A DNA stretch of 64,000 nucleotides from Amorphochlora amoebiformis (lineage: Eukaryota; Cercozoa; Chlorarachniophyceae), in the NCBI GenBank assembly GCA_054601695.1, contig BAAHQB010000210.1, positions 1 to 64,000 on the forward strand, given 5' to 3'. A program made the translations under genes and the position numbers. Shown piece by piece: positions 1 through 63,609 of this stretch; within the stretch, counting starts at the first letter, position 1; each line of letters starts with the position of its first letter. A model generated the notes under the pieces. It ran no database searches. It was not told where the DNA came from and worked only from the letters and a program-made list of their open reading frames with translations.

Positions 1-64
1 TATATCCTTTTATGTATATATTGATATACATGTATATATACAATAAAAATTCGGCATATCAAAC

Positions 65-309
65 CTCAAACTGCTTGTTGTATAATGTCCTCTTCACCTC
101 ACCCATCTTAGCATCAACCTCAACCACCTGGACGAAAAAAACTTCGAAACCACCCGAGTACATCTGATTTTCTCTCTCCCCCCATTATTTCCACTCCCGA
201 AAAATTCATTTTCGTTTTTTATTTGCATGGGTACCCCTACCTGCATTTTGGTAGCCCCGGACCCGACATCAAAGCCGGCTCGGATAGATACGTCTGGCAC
301 TGATGCCAT
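65..309 (-). CDS. Ppx/GppA-type phosphatase (ASKHA fold), N-terminal two exons only
   Basis: This is the 5' end of a minus-strand gene that runs off the left edge. Exon 1 is 241-309, with the ATG at 307-309. Exon 2 is 65-127. The intron between them starts GTAGGG and ends CCAG, both junctions are phase 0, and exon 2 is followed by a GTTTGA donor. The joined 44 residues contain IRAGFDVGSGATKMQVVEVD. The DxGSGxxK pattern is the phosphate-1 motif of the actin-like ATPase fold as found in exopolyphosphatase/Ppx-GppA proteins, and the following VVEVD strand fits that family. The substrate, polyphosphate or guanosine pentaphosphate, cannot be told from so short a piece. The start codon sits 216 bases from the start of the dioxygenase gene on the other strand. 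Other ASKHA proteins remain possible; the N-terminal GSG and lack of an actin-type motif favour Ppx/GppA. Confidence 0.6.
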
Positions 310-525
310 TTAGAGCCGAAATAATCAACACATTTCATTTTCATGATATATGGATATTGGAAAAGAGATATGAGAAATATCATTCATTTATTCGGGATAT
401 TGGTACCTGTGACCAAGGGTAGAGTCACGAAAGTTGTCACTCCAAGTGACTATTTTAAATTCTCGAGAAATTAAAACTTCGTGCGCACATCTTTTGGTTC
501 ATTATACCCCAACACGAAGCATTGG
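310..525. promoter_or_regulatory. Divergent intergenic spacer between phosphatase and dioxygenase genes
   Basis: This 216-base stretch separates two start codons facing away from each other, so it should hold both promoters and 5' leaders. It is AT-rich but free of microsatellite, unlike most of the window. I see no clear TATA box or other defined motif. The call rests only on gene layout, and it depends on exon 1 of the dioxygenase being correctly assigned. Confidence 0.35.
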
Positions 526-15502
<14,977 letters not shown>

Positions 15503-15540
15503 GCCGTTACTTTACGTTACTAAGCTGGACAGTTCTGCCG

Positions 15541-15562
<22 letters not shown>
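15503..15562 (-). repeat. 26-bp direct duplication of the COMM-gene tail
   Basis: The same 26 bases occur at 15503-15528 and 15537-15562. The right-hand copy is the end of the COMM-domain coding sequence with its TAA; the left-hand copy lies just past the stop, in the expected 3' UTR. Confidence 0.9.
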
Positions 15563-22620
<7,058 letters not shown>

Positions 22621-22624
22621 GTAA

Positions 22625-23045
22625 TAATTAGGGTTCAGGATAGTTTAGCCTACCTTAGGGTTGTCGTCACGGTTAGGGTTAAGGTGGAGATAATGCAGGG
22701 TTAGGGTTAGGGTTAACGTTCAACGGGGTTAGGATTAGGCTTACTACTAAGTTACTAGGGTTAGGGTTAGGGTTACGGTTAGGGTTAGGGTTAGGGTTCA
22801 ACGGGTTAGGGTTAGGGTTTGGGTTAGGGTTAGGGTTAAGGTTACTATTAACTTACTAACAGTTAGGGTTAGGGTTACTAACCGTTAGGGTTAGGGTTAG
22901 GTTATAGGATAGGGTTAGGGTTAGACTAGTAGAGTTAAGGTCACTATTAACTTAAGTTACCAACCGGGTTAGGGTTACTATAACGGTTAGGATTAGGGTT
23001 AGGTTATAGGTTAGGGTTAGGCCCTAACTTACTTAGGGTTAGGAT
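22625..23045 (+). repeat. Interstitial telomere-type repeat island, about 420 bases
   Basis: Many GGGTTA units are broken by short unrelated inserts such as ACTATTAACTTACTAAC, which itself recurs. It is the longest such island in the window and the only one lying clearly between genes. Confidence 0.88.
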
Positions 23046-24192
23046 CAGATGATTCAGATTATCAACTGAGCCAAATATTATCATAAGTTACAACTTGACT
23101 GAGTATATCTAGATATCTAGCATATGATATCCGAGTATGAATAATGTTGTGATACTACTAGCACTAGTATAATTAATTAGATTACTATTTATATTGCATA
23201 CTGTTAAACCTAAATTCTAGCTTTTCAGAATTTCATAGAGCTACAGCAAGGTAATTAATAATAATAAGCTACATAAGGAAATAGAATATCACCTAGAATC
23301 ACTCGCATTAGAAAGCCAAGGTATATTTTTTAGATTTTAATTGTCTCAGGCTTAGCGTCTAGAGCGTGCACATCCCACTACAGCGGAGAGATCTCTGCGC
23401 GCGCAAGTCGGCTCCAGCTGCATTTGACGTCGGATTTCACAGAATTTCTAGAATTTCTCGAATTCTTACCTTTCTACTTCTTAAGAATCTAGAGAATTGC
23501 GGATATATACCAAGGGGATAACGCTTCTCGGCCTAGAAAGTCGCGGGAGAATCGGATGTTTCGCTGGATATATGTGGTTGTTAGACATGTGTATAACTAT
23601 GTATTAGATATGTAGATGTGTAGATATAGATGTATATATATTTACATACATATATATATATACATATATATATATATATCTATATATCCAATATTTCTCA
23701 CATTAATGAGAACATAAATGCTTATTAATATTTACGCGTGCTATAATGTACATTATTGTTTATGCTGGTATTAAATATACACAGAAATATATATATATAT
23801 ATATATTTAGATTGGATTGTAATATATATATATATTTATATGTATATATATATATATATATATATGTATACACATATATAAAATATGTATGTATATATAC
23901 ATATACATATATATATATATATATAATGTACATTCATGTACATATATATATATATATATATATTTACATACATATATATATAAAACAATATATATATATA
24001 TATATATATATTCCTATATTTCTCTTTACATACACATGTCCAAATAATAACGACAGTAACATTGATAATTATACTAATAATATTACCTTACATTACTATA
24101 TCAATAGTATTAAGACATTAATACCTTTAGACAGTAATACTATTAAGGCATTAATACTGTACGATATTAATACTATTAAGACATAATACTAT
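23046..24192. other. Unique and AT-rich spacer before the Tim44-like gene terminator
   Basis: The stretch 23.05-23.6 kb is unique sequence without a recognisable gene. From 23.63 to 24.02 kb it is mostly (AT)n. The part at 24.04-24.19 kb carries repeated ATTAATACTATTAAGAC-like units and lies just past the stop codon of the minus-strand gene. Confidence 0.5.
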
Positions 24193-34033
<9,841 letters not shown>

Positions 34034-34476
34034 TGGAGATCTGAGGATATTCGGAGAACCAGGCTATATTTTGAAAGTCGGGATTTATTTCGAATCCCGG
34101 GATATGTATCAAATGTTTGATATGTGGATATCCAAGAAAAGCAATGCAGGTTTCCTGACATTAAAATTTAGATATGCCGAAAAGATCTATGGCGTTTCCA
34201 AATGGGTGGTCGCTCTCTTCGCACGGGACCTGTGAAGGGGATATAAAGCTTCTGCGTATGATTTCTCTACAAACGCATCAGAATACTAAACATGAATACT
34301 CTCATAGAAATTCTTAGTCGAAATATGGTCCTCTTCCCCTACAATCAAGCTTTTTTTTATCCTGCCTTAACCGAGAAATTAATTTCTGCTATCCCGTCGC
34401 CAGCTTTTCGCTAACCAAAACTCTCTTGTGGCCAAAGACGCCGTGGCGCCGCGAGACAGGCACCCAGTGGAGCCCA
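34034..34476. promoter_or_regulatory. Divergent spacer between Tim44-like and GOGAT genes
   Basis: A 443-base stretch of unique sequence lies between two start codons pointing away from each other, and must contain both promoters. On the plus strand a TATAAA lies at 34242-34247, about 230 bases before the GOGAT start; whether it is used is unknown. There is no microsatellite here, in contrast to the introns on both sides. Confidence 0.45.
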
Positions 34477-50667
<16,191 letters not shown>

Positions 50668-51595
50668 ATTGTTCAAAGTAGAGAAACCCTCGCTGTTTTC
50701 TACCCAGGTGGGAAAAAAAAAAAATAGATATTTGAGTGTGAAATTCCCATGGACTCGGTTTGAAACTTGTACATCGTGAGCGTTAAAAATCGGAGGAAGA
50801 AAAGAAATGGAAGCGAAAGTTTAATAATCTTCATTTCTTTCCTCTTCCTTTCCCCCAATCCCTCTCGCGGGCCCGGAGTCTAGTCAGCGCATGTGCGTTT
50901 GTTTTCGCGCGACCACATCCTCTCTCTTATTTTCTGTTTTCTCGCAACATAACGTTTTCCGGTTTCCCGTTATGTAACAGTCGTCCATATAACCCAATCT
51001 TTCTCAGGCTTTTTTCACCTTTATTTTTCGCTGCTATTCCCTAAGATTTTTCTAGTTTTCCTCTCCTCCTTATATACAGAAGGTTATTTTTTATATACAG
51101 ACAGCAAAACCGAGAAAGACTCAGAATTACATACAGTCTAGATTTAATATAGAATGATAGTGAAGCGGCCCGACATTCTCAGCGTGCATGTATTCATAAT
51201 CTTTAATTTGAGGTACCACTAGTACCATAATGATCATTGGGTTCAAACTTCACATACTTATAGTTTTAGGGTTTATACTAGAATACAAGTTACAGCTCTA
51301 ATCGTAATCCGTGACCTCCAAGTAATAGCAATTTCTAGTACCGATATCTAGGATATCTAGGATATCTCCCTGAGCTACATTTTGTACTAGATCTAAGAGA
51401 CTCCTTTATTCTAGTTATTTTACAAATACTCTTGATACTAACTAGACTAAAGACCAGATATAGACTAACTCTGTAGCAGAGTTAGTTATTTAGTATTAAT
51501 TGAAATAATGGTTGTACATTCTAGATTAGATAATTGACAGATACTCTAGACTTCCTTGCAATACTTGAGATGTACTAGGCTATAGCTAGGTACTT
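50668..51595. other. GOGAT 3' region, no gene seen
   Basis: Non-repetitive sequence follows the TAG stop, with CT-rich stretches near 50830-50940. I see no open frame with family features and no RNA gene. Confidence 0.5.
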
Positions 51596-51639
51596 GAGGT
51601 AATTACATACAAGGGTCAATCAACATACGTACGACACAT

Positions 51640-52125
51640 GTACAATTTATTTTATGATACGTACATACGTACACGTACAACTTTACGTATTGACGTATAC
51701 GTACATGTTTACGTATGTATACGTCTAGTACGTATACGTACATGTTTACGTATACGTCTAGTACGTATACGTACATGTTTACGTATACCTAGATACGTCT
51801 AGTACGTATACGTGCATGTTTACGTATACGTCTAGTACGTATACGTACATGTTTACGTATACGTCTAGTACGTATACGTACATGTTTACGTATACGTCTA
51901 GTAGGAAAACGTACATCTAGTACGTATACGCACATGTTTACGTATACGTCTAGGACGTATACGTACATGTTTACGTGTAGTCTAGTAGGTATACGTACGT
52001 GTTTACGTATAAGCATTATGCGTACATGTTTACGTATCAACGTACATATACGTACATGTTTACGTGCACGTACATGTTTACGTTTACGTATACGTACATG
52101 TTTACGTATACGTACAACACAACGC
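51640..52125. repeat. TACGTATACG minisatellite
   Basis: Tandem units of about 33 bases contain GTACGTATACGTACATGTTT and TACGTATACGTCTAG, with drift toward the right end. The unit is strongly self-complementary (TACGTATACGTA) and can fold on either strand. Open frames with repeated RKHVRI and similar are by-products. Confidence 0.9.
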
Positions 52126-52416
52126 TCATATGCATTCCATTCCAACATACGTACGAAGCGTACGTCCGTACAAACATGCGTACGACACGATAGACTAGCT
52201 ACAAGCTAGACGTATACGTACGCCACAACATCCGTACACACAAAATCCGTACCAATATACGGACAACATGATCGAGGTTCCCCTCCCTCTTTCTGTATCT
52301 CTCTCCTCTCTTTCTATCTATCTCTTGTTAGTTTGCCAGCGGTTTCAAAATAGTATGACCATACACACACTTGTGCATACAGATTAACACAAGTTCGGTG
52401 CACAGCAGCTCAAGCT

Positions 52417-52674
52417 TTACCACTCGCTGAACTGCTGCTGGAACTTCTTGATTTGTGAAACTACCAAACAGAATAAAACTGGGAAAACGAACCCGAAGAA
52501 ATAAATATTTGAATATATCAGAGAATAGATAAGGAACCTTAGGGGAACAAGAACATTAGGCATGGACACATAGACTAGATAGATAAGAAATATGAAATTC
52601 AAATCTAGACTATCGAGGATCCAGCGTATGATACCCCTCGTCGTACTACTTCTAGATACGTCAACTAGAAACAA
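52417..52674 (-). CDS. Hypothetical membrane protein fragment, possible last exon
   Basis: The open frame ends at a TAA (52417-52419) after QIKKFQQQFSEW. Two hydrophobic stretches are visible (LNFIFLIYLVYVSMPNVLVP, then FFGFVFPVLFCLVV), followed by a basic, Gln-rich tail, as in a membrane protein with a cytosolic C-terminus. Possible acceptors TCTAG lie inside the frame, so the true exon may be shorter. I recognise no family. Similar hydrophobic coding-like pieces recur to 54.1 kb. It may equally be a decayed gene. Confidence 0.3.
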   Translation of the reverse strand: MFLVDVSRSSTTRGIIRWILDSLDLNFIFLIYLVYVSMPNVLVPLRFLIYSLIYSNIYFFGFVFPVLFCLVVSQIKKFQQQFSEW

Positions 52675-52689
52675 TAATGTATACGGTTT

Positions 52690-52721
52690 ATCTACTGGAT
52701 ACTACAATGCAGACCACAACA

Positions 52722-52762
<41 letters not shown>

Positions 52763-53015
52763 GAGCGGTTATAAGGGGGGGGGGGGGGGGGGGCGAGATA
52801 CATGAACCAGTGCGCCGGCGAATTCGAGATCTGGCACAACCGCCGGAACCGAATAATTATTTATATTATGTCGGCGAAATATCAGAGGTCGTATCTATCA
52901 TTAAGTGGACTGAACGACGACGATACGAAGCGATAATTATACAAATGACACGACGACACGACGGCGTAGGCGTAGGCGAAGCCGAAGCCGGAGCCGGAGC
53001 AGGAGTGGAATGCGA

Positions 53016-53054
<39 letters not shown>

Positions 53055-53120
53055 GAGAACATGAGTAACAAACAATATGGCCAGTATTGATCATAATCAT
53101 CTCGTCAGATACAAACACAC

Positions 53121-53152
<32 letters not shown>

Positions 53153-53379
53153 CTTACACAATGATGTACAGTTGCATAGTCCACATATATGTATGTAACA
53201 ATCACATAAATCCAGCACACAGATAAACATACATAGTAGCAGCTATAATGACACGCCAACAATCTCTCTCGTCTCTTTCTCTTCTTTCATCTCTCCCCTC
53301 TCCTTTATCTCTTTATTCACTCTCCTGCACCAGTATTATTGAACAGTGTATATTAATAAACATATGTATATATTTATTG

Positions 53380-53410
<31 letters not shown>

Positions 53411-53517
53411 AATCAGCGATATCATCACAATAAGTTAAAGCTGATACGACGCGGAGCGTTAATTATAGAAACGACATGTACTGCGAAGCAGGCAGTGGAG
53501 TGCCGATAAATATATAT

Positions 53518-53577
<60 letters not shown>

Positions 53578-53935
53578 GTTTTAATACAGCTGCTATTATG
53601 TGTCTTTACTTCTGTGCTGGATTTTATATTAAATGTTATATATGCAAGATAATTATACAACCGTATATCATAAAAGGTTATGGTGGCTTACATCCCTTAT
53701 CACATGCATCCCAGATATGTCAAATAGTTTCAATGTATACATCTATCTACCACTGGATACTACAAGAAGACTACATACAACACATCAATACACATATATA
53801 GATATTTACACATATTTATCGAGAACAAAGAGAAGAAACAATATAATAAGGCCAGTATTGATTACAAACATCCCGATAACAACATATTATATATATATAT
53901 ATATATATATATGGATATATATGTATATATGTGTA

Positions 53936-53981
<46 letters not shown>

Positions 53982-54090
53982 ACCTTTTCTGATGTACGTG
54001 CATAATTATATTGTATCGGTAACATCTCATATAAAATCCAGCAAACAAGTAAACACACATAATAATAGCAGCTGTATTAGCACGCCAACA
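52690..54090. repeat. Duplicated coding-like module, with one inverted part
   Basis: The segment 52690-53260 is repeated in decayed form at about 53440-54090. Shared pieces include CTACTGGATACTACAA, GGCCAGTATTGAT and CACGCCAACAAT. On the minus strand the copies encode related hydrophobic peptides (AAIIMCVYLFAGFYM; copy A AATMYVYLCAGFM then a stop). A third copy of this last piece at about 53586-53640 is inverted (AAIMCLYFCAGFYI on the plus strand). Confidence 0.6.
52775..52793 (+). repeat. Run of 19 G
   Basis: An uninterrupted G homopolymer follows an (AT)n tract. Such a run can form a quadruplex, and its length is likely to vary or be misread. Confidence 0.9.
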
Positions 54091-54132
54091 ATATATAACA
54101 ATACATTATATTTCTATATCATATGATATATA

Positions 54133-54651
54133 TTGGGATGTCTTGACAGCCAAGACGTGGGGTGTCTTGGCAGTCAAGACGTGGGGTTTCTCGACAGTCA
54201 AGGCGTGAAATGTCTTGACAGTGAATGCGTGAGGTGTCTTGACAGTGAATATGTGGCCCGGGGTGTATTTGCCAGTTTACAAAGGTCTAACTTACTCACG
54301 GGCCCTCTTGACAGCCAAAATTCTGGCATTGGGTCTTGGGAGTCAAGACGTGGGTTTTCTTGACAGTCAACACGTGGGATTGTCTCAACAGCGAATGAGT
54401 GGGGTGTCTTGAGTCACTCTTGACAGTGAACAGTGACCCGAGGTGTATGTGCAAGTTTACATAGGTCTAACTTACTCACGGAATCCCTTGACAGCCAAAT
54501 ACTGGCATTGGGCGTATGGTTGTCTTGACAGTCTAGAAGTGGGATTTGAGTCAAGTCGTGAAATGTCTTGACAGTCAATGTGTGGGGTGTCTTGACAGTG
54601 AATGTGGCCCGGGGTGTATTTTGCCTGTTTACAAAGGTCTAACCTACTCAC

Positions 54652-54655
<4 letters not shown>
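54133..54655. repeat. CTTGACAGTCAAG minisatellite, first array
   Basis: Units of about 20-25 bases read TGTCTTGACAGTCAAGACGT with variants. Within them lies a higher-order unit that also contains GCCAGTTTACAAAGGTCTAA followed by ACTCACGG, seen three times (near 54270, 54455 and 54630). Each core carries an inverted repeat, GTCTTGAC/GTCAAGAC. Confidence 0.9.
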
Positions 54656-54684
<29 letters not shown>

Positions 54685-54689
<5 letters not shown>

Positions 54690-54930
54690 TGAAACGTCAC
54701 ATTCCCCCCCAATTTACCAATTTCCCCCTTGGATGAATCGAAGTTTGGGAAACAACAAGATATCCCCTGACCTAGCCCGACATATAATTGACAAAATTTT
54801 GAGATAAAAAGCGAAACTCGCCCCACACCATTGCAAAAACACCAAAAAATATATCTTCCCGAAGCTATCATCTTACCACCCTGCAGTATCTAACCCTATA
54901 AATCATTGATGCTATATAAGGTACCCTATA
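54685..54930. repeat. Dispersed repeat, copy 1 (about 245 bases)
   Basis: The segment from CAGTGAAACGTCA to ATGCTATATAAGGTACC is repeated, in the same orientation and with few differences, at 57401-57650. Each copy contains a minus-strand frame starting MIASG with aromatic-rich residues, diverging by frameshifts. It could be a transposable-element fragment or 3' UTR of a duplicated gene. No terminal repeats were seen. Confidence 0.85.
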
Positions 54931-56220
54931 TCCGTGAAATCAAACATTGTACGGATTTCCATCAGATTCATTTCCATCCTGCCACTGATAACTCATTCGT
55001 GGATGGGCTTTGGACCCTACCGTTCAGGCAACAAACCACGTCCAGATTACGATGAATAATACGTTCTAAGGGATGAAATCTCGTGTACAGCCCATAATGA
55101 TGACATTATGGAGTCACAGGTGGTTTTGAACCAGCTTTATCTTCTAGATATTGCGAAATACGCCTTTTCACCACCCCAAGGCATCGACGCCATCCTTCAC
55201 ACCCATCATCCAGGGTTGACTTAGGCACAATCGTGAAATAAGCTATATATAAGGAGTCTAATAGGTAATTATATGTAATATTGGACAGAGAAGACCTCTT
55301 ATTGTATTTTGTCGACCTCTAACGCTTCAATTGTAAAATATCTAAGACCTCTAATACATTTAATTATAGAGGGTCAGCCAAGGTAATTAATACCATAATC
55401 GAACCACGATTTCGTTGGAGATTCCAGGAGATCGGCTACAACCTGGGATTTCGAGTGGAATCCCAGAAGCATGGCGCCGAATCCCCCGGATGTGGGGGTC
55501 ATCGAATTGTCGACGAATTGAGACGGTTATTGATATTTGAAGACTCACACTTGCTATAAGGATTAGAATATGGACACACACGGTATTTACCTGAAAAGAT
55601 TTCCGGGGGGGAAGGTGTGGAAGCTACACTTCCTGTCGGATAGAAAAATTCAACGGATTGGGGATAGTCCGGTTAGGGCTAAACGGGCTTTTTGGCGCAA
55701 ACTTTAAGCTCCTCATGGAACTTTACCCTCAATATAGTAACCAAGGATGATTGGAGATTGTGTATTTAGAACTTTTAGAAAATTCGAAAGTGGCGGGGCT
55801 TGGGGCAACAGTCACTGGGAGGCGGCACCGAGCTCTCACCCCCCATCGCCTTTACCTTATCCCCCTCCATCCCCCTCATTTACCTCCTGAAAATCACCGC
55901 TGTATTATGCCAGTAGAAATTTTAATAAATGATAGCAAGAATACAAAAGCGTCCACCAATATCCTATCGACTTAAAATCAATTCTCTTCTCATCCTCCGA
56001 CGTAACATGAACCCAAATCACCTCTGACGGCGTCCGGAATAATCAAAACAATTTCACAAAATTCCATCATAAAATTATGAATAAATTTCAGTTGGAAAAA
56101 TACAACATGCCCTTAATAGAAGCTTATCACAGCGCACCCATAACAGTGTATTGATCTCACATACATATAGTATCTACTAGATCTAAAGCATCTTATGTGC
56201 AATAACTATCTTAAAACCTT
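54931..56220. other. Unique region without recognisable gene
   Basis: About 1.3 kb of non-repetitive sequence of moderate base composition, unlike the AT tracts, so it could hide exons. Open frames of 60-75 codons on both strands (for example 55387-55581 minus and 55751-55975 plus) show no family features to me. Confidence 0.4.
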
Positions 56221-56224
56221 GGCT

Positions 56225-56600
56225 TATGGACTCTCTTGACAGCCCGACTCTGGCATTGGGCGTATGGGTGTCTTGACCGTCAAGACGTGGGGTGTCATGA
56301 TAGTCGGGAGGTGTCGTATCTTGACACTCAAGTCATGGGATGTCTTGACAGTCATGACGTGGAGTGTCTTGAAAGTCAAGACGTGAGATGTCTTGAAAGT
56401 CAAAACGTGGGGTGTCTTGACAGTCAAGATGTGGGGTGTCTTGAGAGTCCAGACGTGGGATGTCTTAAACGTCAAGATGTGGGATGTCTTGACAGTCCAA
56501 GACGTAGGATGTCTTGATAGTCAAGACGTGGGATGTCTTGATAGTCAAGACGAGGGATGTTTAAGATGTGGAATATCCAAGACGTAGGATGTCTTGACAG

Positions 56601-56666
<66 letters not shown>

Positions 56667-56716
56667 GATGTCTTGACAGTCAAGACGTGGGATGTCTTGA
56701 CTGTCAAGACGTAGGA
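56225..56716. repeat. CTTGACAGTCAAG minisatellite, second array
   Basis: Same core unit as the array at 54.1 kb (GATGTCTTGACAGTCAAGAC with GTGG), about 16 units, broken by an 80-base (AT)n tract near 56603-56664. Confidence 0.9.
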
Positions 56717-56766
56717 GTGTAATATAATATTATATACACTGGTATATATTTATGTATATGATATTG

Positions 56767-56862
<96 letters not shown>

Positions 56863-57055
56863 TATAGCTAGTGTAAGTAGTAGTATGTGGGGCGGATATG
56901 ACACTGCAAGTGTTGTTTCCAGCATTAATATTAATATCAATGAATATATCAATGATTAGATGATCATCAGAGGCTCTCATATATTTACAATTGTATATAA
57001 TATAGAATTTTTTCCCTACACTTGAATACATCCCACCGGCGCGCGAATATATATA

Positions 57056-57109
<54 letters not shown>

Positions 57110-57400
57110 CATGTATGTATGTATGTATGTATGTATGTGTATGTGTGTGTATGTATGTATGTATGTATGTATGTATGTATCGTACCTATAGCATCTAGAA
57201 GAACATTCATGGTCACTCTCTTAGTGAATACTAGTAATATAATAATACTAATGCATTCTCACAATTAAAAACTCGATGGTCGGTAACAGAAATTGTGGAC
57301 TGAATTAGAGGAAAAAGAATCCTGGGCCTAAACCTCCGCCTCCGAATTAATATAAATTTCCGACCCGAAGTTTTTTTTGAGACAATCGCTAAATCTGAAG
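56717..57400. other. AT-rich and (ATGT)n spacer
   Basis: (AT)n tracts at 56.77-56.86 and 57.06-57.10 kb are followed by an (ATGT)n run at 57104-57180. The segment at 57.2-57.4 kb is unique, with no gene recognised. Confidence 0.55.
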
Positions 57401-57650
57401 CCGTCAGTGAAACGTCAAATCCCCCCTCCAATTTACCAATTTCCCCCCTCGGACGAATCGAAATTTGGAAAATGACAAGATATCCCCAAGACCTAGCCCG
57501 ACACATAATTGACAAAATTTTGAGATAAAAAGCGAAATTCGCACCACACCATTGCAAAAACACCCAAAAAAAAAATATTCCCGAAGCTATCATCTTACCA
57601 CCCTACAGTATCTAACCCTATAAATCACTGATGCTATGTAGGGTACCTTA
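57401..57650. repeat. Dispersed repeat, copy 2
   Basis: Near-identical partner of 54685-54930, in the same orientation. It differs by single bases, an added A run (57568-57576) and small indels. Confidence 0.85.
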
Positions 57651-57820
57651 TTATTGAGAAGCGATATGGAACTGGTGAGAAGCTTGTGGTTAGGGAATGC
57701 CGGCCATGTGCTGATCAAGATCGGCGGCCAAGTTGTTGAAGGGAAGAACAAAATAGAGTAAAAATTCTCTATCGCCCTTTCCGATTTCTTTACGATTTCT
57801 TTAAAATTATTGTATATGTG

Positions 57821-57894
<74 letters not shown>

Positions 57895-57990
57895 TAAACA
57901 TATACTTACATTTACATGTATATACATGTATATATTTACTATGATATATGACATTATATGTGCATATAAATATATACTCTTATACATATA

Positions 57991-58021
<31 letters not shown>

Positions 58022-59138
58022 GTTATGTATATATATATACAGCCGTATGTATAATTCTACATGCATGTAGCATATATATATATATATGTATGTAATATTG
58101 TATATTATATATACAATATATATACATATATATATATATATATTATATAATTATATATACACCGTATAGTATACCAGTATACATATATATATATGTATAT
58201 ATATATGTATACATTCATCTAGTTCATGTAGATTAGTAAATTACTGATTATTGACTTAATCATCCCTAATACCATTCTTAACAATAAATCCTAAAAATCA
58301 TTGTTTAGAGTTCACTATACGCTATAGTTAAGTGGATTAAAGGTTCCATAACCCAAAAAGATCGTTGATCTAGTTGATCTCCAACTAGTCTAAGTTGAAT
58401 CAACCAGAATAAGTCCAGAAAGTAACTCAGAATTAGCTATTAATTCTTAAATTGCACTAAATTTCATATCTGTCTGTACTAGCTAGTACTTCATGCAAAA
58501 TATTAACATGATATGATATGTACCCATGCCAAGATAGCCTCATATAGATAAGTTCATGCATGATTTTTCCCTGATCAGACTGTCTAGACTGTAGCTAAAC
58601 TTTTAATAGCCGAAGTTTTAAAGTTGACTCCAGATGCATCTCGTTGATTATACGATTCGACATATGGCATTATCTAGGCAGTATAAGTATAGCTAGCTCA
58701 CAATTTAGTGCTCTAAAGGTCGTCAGCTCAACTTGTCAATGGGGTTAAATCTAAGTCTGACTCAGCAATCTAAGCAATCGCGAACAACTGAATATCTTGA
58801 AAATCTGGTAGCAAATTCTGTACGGATCGATGGAGTTTTTTTAGGCAAAAAAGGAAGGAAAAATACGAACTGATGATCATGATCTTGATGTTGAATGTAG
58901 GTAAGATATTTCGTTCGATGTCCCAATGTAATATTTTTTTTGCCGTTATCTCGGTCCACTCTTTGTTTTCATTCATATGGTCATCGAGAGGACTCTAGTA
59001 GCGTCTCTCGATGACATACAAGCTTTTATTTCTGGGTAGATAAATTCTATTACATATATATATATGTATATATATATGTATATATCGGATATATACTGTA
59101 TAGGATATACACATATCTGTTAGTTTTATATGAATTTG
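57651..59138. other. Spacer before the chorismate synthase stop codon
   Basis: The part at 57.8-58.2 kb is (AT)n. From 58.2 to 59.04 kb the sequence is unique, with many TAG/CTAG motifs and no open frame that I can assign. The last 100 bases, at 59.04-59.14 kb, are the 3' region of the minus-strand chorismate synthase. Confidence 0.5.
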
Positions 59139-63430
<4,292 letters not shown>

Positions 63431-63480
63431 CTATACATGTATAATATATATTTACATGTATATATATATATATATATGTT

Positions 63481-63609
63481 ATATCGTTATGCTGCGATCC
63501 ACACATTGTTTTTACCCCGGAAAATCTATATATATATATATATATATACATCTATATATTATATCATTATACTGCAAATCACTCAATGTCATTACTACCG
63601 AAAAACTAT
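63481..63609 (-). pseudogene. Two relic copies of the 5' edge of the SGGIQ exon
   Basis: Copies at 63481-63530 and 63563-63609 repeat TATAG and the coding start [14 protein letters not shown] upstream of the true exon. The second is more decayed. Confidence 0.83.

Noticed and set aside
23521-23560. CGCTTCTCGGCCT resembles the start of U2 snRNA
   Set aside because: Only about 13 bases match. The branch-point-pairing segment and the Sm site expected further along are not seen.
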